64,000 nucleotides of DNA from DASPOJ01 sp050014395 (GTDB lineage Bacteria > Acidobacteriota > Terriglobia > Acidiferrales > UBA7541): positions 1 through 64,000 of the forward strand of contig JBEKDK010000019.1 of NCBI GenBank assembly GCA_050014395.1, in the 5' to 3' direction. The notes beneath the pieces are model-generated. The model had not been told where the DNA came from. It searched no databases and saw nothing but the letters and a program-made list of their open reading frames with translations. The translations under genes and the position numbers were made by a program. Of the stretch, positions 31,112 to 39,354 are shown piece by piece (position 1 is the stretch's first letter; the number at the start of each line of letters is the position of its first letter).

Positions 31112-33304
31112 ATGCGGAAGATCGGCCGCTGGGCGCTGCTGTTCCCGGTTGCAATCGCGCTAGCGCTGCTGCCGCGGCCTGCCAGCGCGCAGAGCAAGGC
31201 GCGGCCTTCCGATTCCGATTGCCTGGTATGTCACGGACAGAAGGATCTGAAATCTCCGTCCGGCCGCAGCCTCTACGTCGACGAAGCGAAACATAAAGCG
31301 GGCGCGCATTCGATCCTCGCGTGCGCCGATTGCCACACAAATATATCGGGCTACCCACACCCCGACCGAATCGTAAAACCGAACTGCGCCACGTGCCACG
31401 CGGACGAAGCATCCGACATGGCGAAGAGCGTGCACTCGATGTTGGGCGCGGAATCGTGCACGAGTTGCCACGGCTCGGCGCATGAAGCGCAGGCCGCCGC
31501 TGGGCTGATGCCGAAGCTTTGCGCCACATGCCACACCGACGATGTGAAAGGATTCCTGGCGAGCATTCACGGGATGGCGGCCAAGAAAGGCGATGCGCAA
31601 GCGCCGACGTGCGAAAGTTGTCACGGTTCGGTGCATAAAATACTGGGGGTCGACGATCCGAATTCGCCGGTCGCCAAAAAGAATCTGCCGGACACGTGCG
31701 GCGCGTGCCACTCGAATCCATCGTTTCTGGCCAACCACAATATTCCGTTCGCACACCCTGTTGAATCCTACAAGATGAGCGTCCACGGCCGCGCGGTGGC
31801 GGCGGGCAATGAAAACGCCGCGACGTGCTCGGATTGCCACGGCAGCCATGAGATTTTTCCGGCACGCGATCCGCGCTCGAAAATCAATCATTGGAACGTG
31901 CCCGCGACATGCGGGGCATGCCACAGCGAAATCGCAAAGATTTATCTTTCGAGCGTGCATGGGCAGGCTGTGCTGGCGGGAGCCACCGACGCGCCGGTGT
32001 GCACGGATTGCCACGGCGAGCACAACATTTTGGCGCCGAGCGAGCCCGAATCACTTGTGAATCCGGGGAGCGTTTCGCTTGTGACCTGCGGGCGTTGCCA
32101 CGGGAACGAAAGCCTGAACGCTCGCTACAATCTACCGCTCGATCGAGTGCCGACGTACGCGGAAAGCTTTCATGGATTGGCGGCGCAGGCCGGTTCGCAG
32201 ACGGTGGCGAATTGTGCGTCGTGCCACGGCGTGCACAACATTTTTAAATCGAGCGATCCGCGCTCCACCGTGTACCCCGCGAATCTGGCGCATACGTGCG
32301 GCGGCTGCCATCCCGGCGCGGGGCAGACGTTTGCGATTGGCCCGATCCACGAGCGCGCACAAGCCGGAACGGAGCATCCGGCGGTGAGGGCCATCCGGCT
32401 GCTCTATTTGGTTTTGATCCCGATCACGCTGGGCTTCATGTTCTTCCACAACTTGCTCGACTATCTGCGCAAGCTGCTTCGCAAGGGCGCGCGAATCGAT
32501 TCGGGCGAAGAAGTGCGGCGGATGAATTTGAATTTCCGCGTGGCGCACTGGCTGACGGTGATCAGTTTTCCGGTGCTGGTGATTACGGGATTCGCGCTGA
32601 AATATCCGGAGGAGTGGTGGGCGCGGCCAATGCTGCACTGGGAACATCATTTTGCGTTCCGCGGCACGGTGCACCGCATCGCGGCGGTTGTGCTGCTGGC
32701 ATCGCTCGCGTATCACTTCGTGCATTTGATTCTGGTGCGCCGCGATCGGAAGGTTTTGCGTTACCTTCTGCCAGAGCTCGGCGATCTGCGAAGCCTGGGC
32801 GATATGCTGCTTTACAACCTGGGACTTTCGAGGAAACGCCCAATTTTCGGCGTGTTCAGCTATGCGGAGAAAATGGAATATTGGGCATTTTTGTGGGGCA
32901 CGGTGGTGATGGCCGCGAGCGGCTTCATCATGTGGTTCAACAGCTTCGTGCTGCGGCATTTTCCGAAGTGGATCATCGATGCAGCCACGGCGTTGCATTT
33001 CTACGAGGCCATTCTGGCTACGTTCTCGATCCTGATTTGGCATATGTATATGGTTGTCTTCGATCCAGATGTGTACCCGATGGATCGCGCCTGGCTCACA
33101 GGAAAAACCTCGGCGGATCATCTTCGTCACACGCGGCCCGCTTACTATGCGGACCTTGCGAGTCGAGCGGAAGAGGAAGCCCTAGCTACCGAAGCGGAAG
33201 TGAAGCAGGAAGACGCAGCCGAGACAGAAGCCCCCGATCGACTTTCCGATAAAACCTCCGACATCAAGAAACCTGACGACCCCGACACGCCGTCCAAGTC
33301 CTGA
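31112..33304 (+). CDS. CbcL-like fusion: 13-heme cytochrome c plus diheme cytochrome b
   Basis: A 730-residue protein. After a signal peptide ending near ASAQ there are thirteen CxxCH sites over about 400 residues (first CLVCH, last CGGCH), then a membrane part with histidine pairs in RVAHWLT, LHWEHHFAF, GTVHRIA and YHFVHL like the Ni-hydrogenase/formate dehydrogenase type cytochrome b. The C-terminal 60 residues are acidic and cytoplasmic. The architecture is that of Geobacter CbcL, which oxidises menaquinol for low-potential metal reduction, but with more c-hemes. The ATG at 31112 is the likely start; one at 31085 has its AGGAG too close. Confidence 0.87.
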   Translation: MRKIGRWALLFPVAIALALLPRPASAQSKARPSDSDCLVCHGQKDLKSPSGRSLYVDEAKHKAGAHSILACADCHTNISGYPHPDRIVKPNCATCHADEASDMAKSVHSMLGAESCTSCHGSAHEAQAAAGLMPKLCATCHTDDVKGFLASIHGMAAKKGDAQAPTCESCHGSVHKILGVDDPNSPVAKKNLPDTCGACHSNPSFLANHNIPFAHPVESYKMSVHGRAVAAGNENAATCSDCHGSHEIFPARDPRSKINHWNVPATCGACHSEIAKIYLSSVHGQAVLAGATDAPVCTDCHGEHNILAPSEPESLVNPGSVSLVTCGRCHGNESLNARYNLPLDRVPTYAESFHGLAAQAGSQTVANCASCHGVHNIFKSSDPRSTVYPANLAHTCGGCHPGAGQTFAIGPIHERAQAGTEHPAVRAIRLLYLVLIPITLGFMFFHNLLDYLRKLLRKGARIDSGEEVRRMNLNFRVAHWLTVISFPVLVITGFALKYPEEWWARPMLHWEHHFAFRGTVHRIAAVVLLASLAYHFVHLILVRRDRKVLRYLLPELGDLRSLGDMLLYNLGLSRKRPIFGVFSYAEKMEYWAFLWGTVVMAASGFIMWFNSFVLRHFPKWIIDAATALHFYEAILATFSILIWHMYMVVFDPDVYPMDRAWLTGKTSADHLRHTRPAYYADLASRAEEEALATEAEVKQEDAAETEAPDRLSDKTSDIKKPDDPDTPSKS

Positions 33305-33413
33305 ACTGCGCACACTCGAACGCTGTGGTTGCTGCGGCGTTAGGTCGTAAGAGAAAATCAAAGAGCGGCGCAAGAAACCAGCGCAGAACTTCGTGGAAGA
33401 AGGAGCGCGACGA

Positions 33414-34496
33414 ATGAAATATAGAAAGCTCGGAAATACCGGCTTGATCGTGAGCGAATTGGCGCTGGGGACGATGCAGTTCGGCAAGAAGATGAACCTG
33501 GGCAGTCTGGGCCAAGAAGACACGACGCGAATGGTGAAACTGGCGCTGGAGCGCGGAATCAACTTCATCGATACAGCGGATGTGTACAGCCTGGGAGAGA
33601 GCGAAACACTGCTGGGGAATTCTTTGAAGGGCATCAGAGATGAAATCGTGCTGGCGACGAAGGTCCGGCTGCCAATGGACGGAAATCTGAACACCAGCGG
33701 GGCGACGCGCGTGAATATCATGCGCGAGGTGGAGGCCAGTCTGCAGCGGCTGCAAACCGATTACATCGACTTGTACCAAGTGCACGGCTGGGACAGCATC
33801 ACGCCGCTTGAGGAAACCGTGCGCACGCTCGACGATTTGGTGCGGCAAGGAAAGGTGCGCTATATCGGCCTTTCCAATCTGATGTCCTGGCAAGCGGCGA
33901 CGGCCGTGATGCTGCAAGAGCGATTGGGACTGGAAAAATACGTGACGGCGCAGATGTACTACAGCCTTGTGGGGCGCGAGCTGGAGTATGAATTCCAATC
34001 GTTCGCTGAGTACTACAACATCGGCATTCTGGTGTGGAGCCCGCTGGCGGGCGGATTCCTCTCCGGGAAATACAGCCGGGAGAATCCCACTCCGGCCGGA
34101 ACGCGTTTTGCGGAGGCCGGGCAGTTCGTGCCATTCGATAAGGAGAAAGGCTATCGCGTCATTGACGTGGTGAAGGAAGTGGCGCGGCGGCATGGCGCGA
34201 GCGCGTCTGCTGTGGCGCTTGCGTGGCTGCTGCAGCGGCCGGCGATCAGCAGCGTGATCATCGCGGCGCGCAAAGCAGAACATCTGGAGGACAACCTTCG
34301 CGCGTCGGAGTTGCAACTTTCGGAAGACGACGTGCGGCAACTGGACTCGGCGTCGGATCCGGGCACTCCGTACCCGAAGTGGATGGTTCTGCAACTGGAC
34401 ACCGCGGAAGACCCGCGCTTGAAAATTCTGCACCCCGAGCGCTACGCGGATGGTGGCGCGTGGAAGGATCTTCGCGGGACGCGCTGGTCCGGTTGA
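33414..34496 (+). CDS. aldo/keto reductase
   Basis: A 360-residue NADPH-dependent reductase. The family features are the N-terminal YRKLGNTGLIVSELALGTM, the catalytic Asp/Tyr in INFIDTADVY, a Lys in LATKV, the His in DLYQVHGWD and the nucleotide-binding IIAARKAEHLEDNL. It belongs to the broad subfamily of YajO/Tas-like enzymes acting on small aldehydes and ketones. GGAGCGCGACGA precedes the ATG at 33414. No pathway context. Confidence 0.9.
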   Translation: MKYRKLGNTGLIVSELALGTMQFGKKMNLGSLGQEDTTRMVKLALERGINFIDTADVYSLGESETLLGNSLKGIRDEIVLATKVRLPMDGNLNTSGATRVNIMREVEASLQRLQTDYIDLYQVHGWDSITPLEETVRTLDDLVRQGKVRYIGLSNLMSWQAATAVMLQERLGLEKYVTAQMYYSLVGRELEYEFQSFAEYYNIGILVWSPLAGGFLSGKYSRENPTPAGTRFAEAGQFVPFDKEKGYRVIDVVKEVARRHGASASAVALAWLLQRPAISSVIIAARKAEHLEDNLRASELQLSEDDVRQLDSASDPGTPYPKWMVLQLDTAEDPRLKILHPERYADGGAWKDLRGTRWSG

Positions 34497-34605
34497 GAGA
34501 GACGCGGAACGCGGAAAGCTTTCCAACGCAGTTGTGGCTTGGAAAATCGCTGCTTTCTGGCTGTGCGAACGACGGCCAATACTTTAAAATCAAGGGAACT
34601 ACTGT

Positions 34606-34681
34606 GGGCGTGTAGCTCAGCTGGGAGAGCACCTGCTTTGCAAGCAGGGGGTCGCCGGTTCGAACCCGGCCACGTCCACCA
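34606..34681 (+). tRNA. tRNA-Ala (UGC)
   Basis: A complete 76-base tRNA. Acceptor arms GGGCGTG and CACGTCC pair (one G-T), the D-arm is AGCTCAGCTGGGAGAGC, the anticodon stem CCTGC/GCAGG frames the anticodon TGC at 34639-34641, and the T-arm is CCGGTTCGAACCCGG. The CCA end is encoded at 34679-34681. A TTAAAAT 15 bases before the gene is a possible -10 box. Confidence 0.97.
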
Positions 34682-34799
34682 ATTTCTTCGCTGATTGCAA
34701 ACATCGAGTCGAATTGGCATCTGCTTCGATACACATTGTCTCGTGCACTGGAGTGAACCCCTGGAATGCGACACTTTCTGGAAGTACATTTCTTCAGAC

Positions 34800-35561
34800 A
34801 TGCCGCGCAAAAATGGTGAAAGCACGAGGAGCCAGTCTGAGATGAAACGGGTTCCGGATCTTGCGACGTTGAGGCGCGAACTCGGACGGGCCGCCGACCC
34901 GGAGCGCGCCCGCAATCTGGCGCGGTTCTTCAAAACCGGAGACGGCGAGTACGGAGAAGGCGACAAGTTCATCGGCCTTACCGTGCCGGCGCAACGAGCG
35001 ATCGCGAAAAAGTACCGCCATCTAAAGCTGGACGACATTGGGAAGCTTTTGGCGTCTCGCATCCACGAGTATCGCTTTACCGCGTTATTGATTCTGGTGG
35101 TTCAGTACAAAGCCGGTGATTCCGCGACAAAGCAACGAGTCTTCGACTTTTATCTAGATCACACCCGCTGCATAAACAATTGGGACCTGGTGGACACGTC
35201 GGCGCCGGGTATCGTGGGAGAGCATCTAATCTTGCGGCCGCGGCGCGTTCTATATCGTCTCGCCAAATCGTCCGAACTATGGGAGCGCCGGATTGCGATG
35301 GTGGCGACCGCCGCATTCATCCGCAGAGGCGACCTGAAGGATACGTTTGCCATTGCGACTCGACTGCTCGGCGACAAGCACGATCTGATCCACAAAGCCA
35401 TCGGCTGGATGCTGCGCGAAGCCGGAAAGCAATCGCGAACAGAAATGATCGATTTCTTACAGCGAAATTATTCGCGGATGCCGCGTACCGCGCTGCGCTA
35501 CGCCATCGAGCGCTTACCGGAAAGCCAAAGGAAAAGGGCCCTTAGAGGAGTATTCGTCTAG
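34800..35561 (+). CDS. DNA alkylation repair protein, AlkD-like
   Basis: A 253-residue all-helical protein of the AlkD family, HEAT-repeat glycosylases that remove alkylated bases. Conserved segments are FKTGDGEYGEGDKFIGLTVP near the start, INNWDLVDTSAPGIVG in the middle with the Trp/Asp used for base excision, WERRIAMVATAAFIRRG, and IHKAIGWMLREAGK at the end. The ATG at 34800 is preferred; one at 34842 would remove a short polar leader. The next gene encodes another DNA glycosylase, so this is a small repair cluster. Confidence 0.88.
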   Translation: MPRKNGESTRSQSEMKRVPDLATLRRELGRAADPERARNLARFFKTGDGEYGEGDKFIGLTVPAQRAIAKKYRHLKLDDIGKLLASRIHEYRFTALLILVVQYKAGDSATKQRVFDFYLDHTRCINNWDLVDTSAPGIVGEHLILRPRRVLYRLAKSSELWERRIAMVATAAFIRRGDLKDTFAIATRLLGDKHDLIHKAIGWMLREAGKQSRTEMIDFLQRNYSRMPRTALRYAIERLPESQRKRALRGVFV

Positions 35562-35647
35562 GGCGTACCCGCAAGCTTTCAGAGCTACGCCCGAAATCCG
35601 CATGACGATCTTGCAAACGTGGGGACGCGCCCTGCAAGCTAATCAGC

Positions 35648-36547
35648 ATGCCAGAACTGCCGGATATAGCCGCTTACATCAGCGCGCTTGAATCACGCAT
35701 CGTGGCCCAACCGATCGAGCGGGTTCGACTCGCAAGCCCTTTTCTGCTGCGCACCGTAGAACCGCCAGTTGCGAATGTGGAGGGGCGCATCGTGCGCGAA
35801 TTGCGGCGGATCGGCAAGCGAATCGCCATCGGCGTAGATGGCGACCTTTGGGTGGTCCTGCACTTGATGATTGCTGGCCGGTTGCACTGGCGGCCGCCGG
35901 GGGCAAGGCTAGCTGGCCGGCAGAGTCTAGCAGCCCTGAATTTTCCCAACGGTTCTCTGGTGCTTACCGAAGCTGGCACAAAGCGCCGTGCATCTTTGCA
36001 TGTGCTGATTGGAGAGGTGGGATTGCGCTCCGTCGATCCCGGAGGAATCGACGTTTTCACGAGCGATTTCACATCGTTTCGCGCCGCGCTCGCGGCCGAA
36101 AACCACACGCTGAAGCGGGCTCTTACTGATCCACGCATCCTTAGTGGCATCGGCAACGCGTATTCGGATGAGATTCTGCACGCGGCACAACTCTCGCCCA
36201 CGACGCTCACGCACAGGCTGAAGCCGGAAGAATGGGAACGGCTTTTCACCGCGACGCGCCTGATCCTCGGGCTTTGGATCGACAAGTTGCGCGAGGAGAC
36301 GAAAGCCGGCTTTCCCGAGAAGGTGACCGCGTTTCGCCAGGATATGGCGGTTCATGGACGCTATGGAAAGCCTTGTCCAAGGTGCGGTGAAAAGATTCAG
36401 CGCATTCGCTACGCGGAAAATGAAACGAACTACTGTGCTCGATGCCAAACGGGAGGGAAAGTTCTTGCGGACCGCGGATTGTCCCGGCTATTGCGGTCGG
36501 ACTGGCCGCGGACTCTCGAAGAACTCGAGGCCCTCAAGCACCGCTAG
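35648..36547 (+). CDS. Fpg/Nei-family DNA glycosylase
   Basis: A 299-residue DNA glycosylase/AP lyase. The N-terminus MPELPD provides the catalytic proline after Met removal and Glu3; the helix-two-turn-helix is DPRILSGIGNAYSDEILHAAQLSP, and the C-terminal zinc finger uses CPRC and CARC. It removes oxidised purines or pyrimidines; Fpg and Nei cannot be told apart by eye. It follows the AlkD-like gene by 86 bases on the same strand. Confidence 0.9.
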   Translation: MPELPDIAAYISALESRIVAQPIERVRLASPFLLRTVEPPVANVEGRIVRELRRIGKRIAIGVDGDLWVVLHLMIAGRLHWRPPGARLAGRQSLAALNFPNGSLVLTEAGTKRRASLHVLIGEVGLRSVDPGGIDVFTSDFTSFRAALAAENHTLKRALTDPRILSGIGNAYSDEILHAAQLSPTTLTHRLKPEEWERLFTATRLILGLWIDKLREETKAGFPEKVTAFRQDMAVHGRYGKPCPRCGEKIQRIRYAENETNYCARCQTGGKVLADRGLSRLLRSDWPRTLEELEALKHR

Positions 36548-36793
36548 AGGGACGAGTCGACCACGCGAGATTTGTGCCAATTCGGAACACTCGACATTCA
36601 AGCCGATCTACAGTCTGGCTTCGCGCGCTCGCGCTAGCGTGCGAATGTTTATCGAGCGCGGCCGAAATGTGCCATTGCGGAACACAAAACCCTTCCGCGT
36701 TACGTAATTTTACACGCAGTTTAATTACCTCTTTTATTACCTGTACTTCAGAACAGTAGCCCCGAACCTTGCCAACCCGCAAAGTCGTACTCG

Positions 36794-37393
36794 ATGTCGA
36801 ACGCTCGTTCACTATTTTTTCATCTATGTGGTCGGCGACTCAGTTGGATCGCCGCGCTGGTCGCGGTGGGCTTGGTCCCAATGAACGTACACGCTCAAAC
36901 AACGCTAGGAACGCAGACCCTTAACTTAGACGCGGAGGCGGACGGATTGCTCTATGGGTTTCCGGGTTCCTTAACGCTCTCCAAGTCGGGGAGCCTCTTC
37001 AACAGTTATACGGGCTCCATGACGATCCAATACAAAGTGCGGACCACGGCATCCATCGGCACTGGAAGCATTACGGCGAAGGCGAGCAGCGATTTTACTT
37101 GCGCGTCGAAGGGACCATGCATAGCGACGCCCCCCTCCACAGGAGATGCGCTCAGCTACACCTGTACGGGAGCAACCATCGGCAGCAATTGCAGCGGGAC
37201 GCTGAACATCAGCACCACGGTAGCAACAAACATAGTGACTGCGATTCCAGCGGCAGCCTGCACCGGCGGCGGAGCGCCTTGCAGCACGGTGACTCCGAAT
37301 ACGGTGACAGTCAATTTTAGTCTTACCGACGATGCGAAGTACCAGACTGGATCCTATTCGGCAACTTTGATCTTTACGATTAGTGCGACTTAA
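36794..37393 (+). CDS. secreted pilin-like beta-sandwich protein, first of array
   Basis: A 199-residue exported protein with signal peptide cleaved near VHAQ. After it comes an alternating hydrophobic segment (LGTQTLNLDAEADGLLYG), a Ser/Thr/Gly-rich body with strands such as YTGSMTIQYKVRTTA, and the terminal strand KYQTGSYSATLIFTISAT. The last strand and overall pattern are those of spore coat U/pilin-type domains. Unlike the next three it has several cysteines (CASKGPC, CTG...C), probably disulfides. It begins the array that leads to a chaperone and barrel gene, 22 bases before the next member. Confidence 0.7.
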   Translation: MSNARSLFFHLCGRRLSWIAALVAVGLVPMNVHAQTTLGTQTLNLDAEADGLLYGFPGSLTLSKSGSLFNSYTGSMTIQYKVRTTASIGTGSITAKASSDFTCASKGPCIATPPSTGDALSYTCTGATIGSNCSGTLNISTTVATNIVTAIPAAACTGGGAPCSTVTPNTVTVNFSLTDDAKYQTGSYSATLIFTISAT

Positions 37394-37415
37394 GAACCAC
37401 AAGGAGAAGATGAAA

Positions 37416-37982
37416 ATGCTTAAGAAACTGACGATGACCTCGATAGCGTTGGCGATGGCGGTGGCCTTCACGTCCTTTCCCGCGAAAGCGCAGTTGGGCA
37501 ACGGCACAGGGACGACGAGCTTGAGCGTCACTGTTGGAGCCGAAGCCGGGCTGACGGTTGCAGCGACCTCGACTCTGGCGTCGGTTGGCACGAATTTCGC
37601 CAACTACACAAGCTCGACCGCCTTGACCTATTACGTGCGTACGTCGAAGACCTCAGGGACGGGAAGCATCACAGCAAAAGTAACTACCGATTTCAGTCCG
37701 GCCGGTGGTCCTTCGGTGGCCACGCCGCCAACAACAGGAGATGCCCTTACCTACACCTCCAGCGGCACTATGCCCGGAAACAACTCGACGGGAGCGGTAA
37801 TGGCCTTCGCCGGCATAGCGGCGTCCACTAGCGCGCAAACCAACGTCGCAACCTTTGCAGCCGACAATCGTTCCCTGATTACCGGGAACAGCGAATCGCT
37901 GGCCTGGACGCTAACCAACGATCCTAAGTATCAGACCGGGGCTTATTCGGCCACGGTGACTTTTACGATCAGCGCGGCTTGA
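37416..37982 (+). CDS. pilin-like secreted protein, tandem paralog A
   Basis: 188 residues: signal peptide (MLKKLTMTSIALAMAVAFTSFPAKA), an alternating N-terminal strand (TSLSVTVGAEAGLTV) that could act as a donor strand, a Thr/Ser/Gly-rich body without cysteines, and the end WTLTNDPKYQTGAYSATVTFTISAA. The start is ATG at 37416 with AAGGAG at the right distance; the frame extends further back into the previous gene's end. It is nearly identical to the next two genes, including at the DNA level, which shows recent tandem duplication. Confidence 0.75.
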   Translation: MLKKLTMTSIALAMAVAFTSFPAKAQLGNGTGTTSLSVTVGAEAGLTVAATSTLASVGTNFANYTSSTALTYYVRTSKTSGTGSITAKVTTDFSPAGGPSVATPPTTGDALTYTSSGTMPGNNSTGAVMAFAGIAASTSAQTNVATFAADNRSLITGNSESLAWTLTNDPKYQTGAYSATVTFTISAA

Positions 37983-38024
37983 GAACTGGCAAAGATCCAA
38001 AAACCACCAAGGAGAAAATGAAAA

Positions 38025-38591
38025 ATGATTAAGAAATTGACGATGACCTCGATAGCGTTGGCGATGGCGGTGGCTTTCACGTCCTTTCCCGCAAAAGCGC
38101 AGTTGGGCAACGGCACAGGGACAACCACCCTCGGAATTACCGTGGGCGCCGAAGCGGGCCTGACGGTTGCGGCAACCTCGAGCCTGACGAACGTTGGCAA
38201 CAACTTCGCCAATTACACAAGCTCGACCGCTTTGACCTATTACGTGCGCACGACACAAAGCTCAGGATCGGGAACGATCACAGCAAAAGTGACCACCGAT
38301 TTTAGTCCGACCGGTGGCCCGTCCGTGGCTACGCCACCAACCACAGGAGATGCCCTTACCTACACCTCGAGTGGCACGGCTCCCGGCAACAACGGAACGG
38401 GCGCGGTAATGGCCTTCGCGGGTGTGGCAGCGTCCACGACCGCTCAAACCAACGTCGCAACGTTCGCAGCCGACAATCGTTCACTGCTCGCCGGGAATAG
38501 CGAATCCCTTGCCTGGACGCTGACCAACGATCCTAAGTATCAGACCGGGGCTTATTCGGCCACGGTGACGTTTACGATCAGCGCGACCTAA
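38025..38591 (+). CDS. pilin-like secreted protein, tandem paralog B
   Basis: 188 residues, almost the same sequence as paralog A apart from scattered changes in the N-terminal strand (TTLGITVGAEAGLTV) and body. AAGGAG precedes the ATG at 38025, embedded in the same upstream block CACCAAGGAGAAAATGAAAA seen before the others. It ends FTISAT with the terminal strand conserved. No cysteine. The role is that of a surface subunit if the locus is a fibre system. Confidence 0.75.
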   Translation: MIKKLTMTSIALAMAVAFTSFPAKAQLGNGTGTTTLGITVGAEAGLTVAATSSLTNVGNNFANYTSSTALTYYVRTTQSSGSGTITAKVTTDFSPTGGPSVATPPTTGDALTYTSSGTAPGNNGTGAVMAFAGVAASTTAQTNVATFAADNRSLLAGNSESLAWTLTNDPKYQTGAYSATVTFTISAT

Positions 38592-38630
38592 GAACCACCA
38601 AGGAAAAAACTACTAAGGAGACGATGAAAA

Positions 38631-39197
38631 ATGCTTAAGAAACTGGCAATGACCTCGATCGCGCTGGCGATGGCAGTGGCTTTCACGTCGTTTCCAGCGC
38701 GAGCACAGTTGGGCAGCGGCACTGGGACGACAACTCTGAGTGTTACCGTGGGCGCCGAAGCGGGCCTGACCGTTGCGGCAACCTCAACTCTGACGTCCGT
38801 TGGCACAAACTTCGCCAACTACACAAGCTCGACAGCCTTGACCTATTACGTGCGCACGACGCAGACCACGGGCGCGGGAAGCATTACAGCAAAAGTGACC
38901 ACCGATTTCAGTCCGATCGGCGGCCCTTCCGTGGCCACACCGCCAACGGCGGGAGACGCCCTTGCCTACACCTCCAGCGGCACGGCACCTGGAAACGGCG
39001 GAACCGGAGCCGTGATGGCGTTCGCGGGCATATCGGCGTCCACCAGCGCTCAAACCAACGTCGCCACGTTTGCAGCCAACAATCGTTCACTCATTACCGG
39101 AAACAGCGAATCGGTTGCCTGGACGCTAACCAACGATCCGAAATATCAAACGGGAGCCTACACGGCTACGGTGACGTTTACGATTAGTGCGACCTGA
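38631..39197 (+). CDS. pilin-like secreted protein, tandem paralog C
   Basis: 188 residues, the third near-identical copy, with signal peptide ending PARA and the end WTLTNDPKYQTGAYTATVTFTISAT. The ribosome site is again in a repeated block (AAGGAGACGATGAAAA). Differences from A and B are spread through the body (GGNGGTGAVMAFAGIS-like loop), which suggests diversification of exposed loops. It is followed directly by a decayed fourth copy. Confidence 0.75.
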   Translation: MLKKLAMTSIALAMAVAFTSFPARAQLGSGTGTTTLSVTVGAEAGLTVAATSTLTSVGTNFANYTSSTALTYYVRTTQTTGAGSITAKVTTDFSPIGGPSVATPPTAGDALAYTSSGTAPGNGGTGAVMAFAGISASTSAQTNVATFAANNRSLITGNSESVAWTLTNDPKYQTGAYTATVTFTISAT

Positions 39198-39220
39198 AAA
39201 CAGCCGCCGGAGAGCGTTGG

Positions 39221-39343
39221 ATGATCGAGCGGTCGGCAACGATCTCGATCCTGCTGACGACTCCGGTGGGTTTCACCGATCTTCCCGACCGCGGGCAGTT
39301 GAGTGCGGCGGCCGGGAGTTTCACGATGAGTGCTACTTATTGA
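39221..39343 (+). pseudogene. internally deleted remnant of a pilin-like paralog
   Basis: An in-frame 40-codon piece starting ATG at 39221 and ending TGA at 39341-39343. Its beginning (SATISILLTTPVGFTDLPDRGQL) follows the paralogs' signal peptide (MTSIALAMAVAFTSFPARAQL) position by position, and its end (GSFTMSATY) follows their final strand (VTFTISAT). The whole body between is missing. It thus records an extra gene copy lost by internal deletion. It is still in frame and could be translated as a short peptide. Confidence 0.65.
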
Positions 39344-39354
39344 GGAGAAATATC

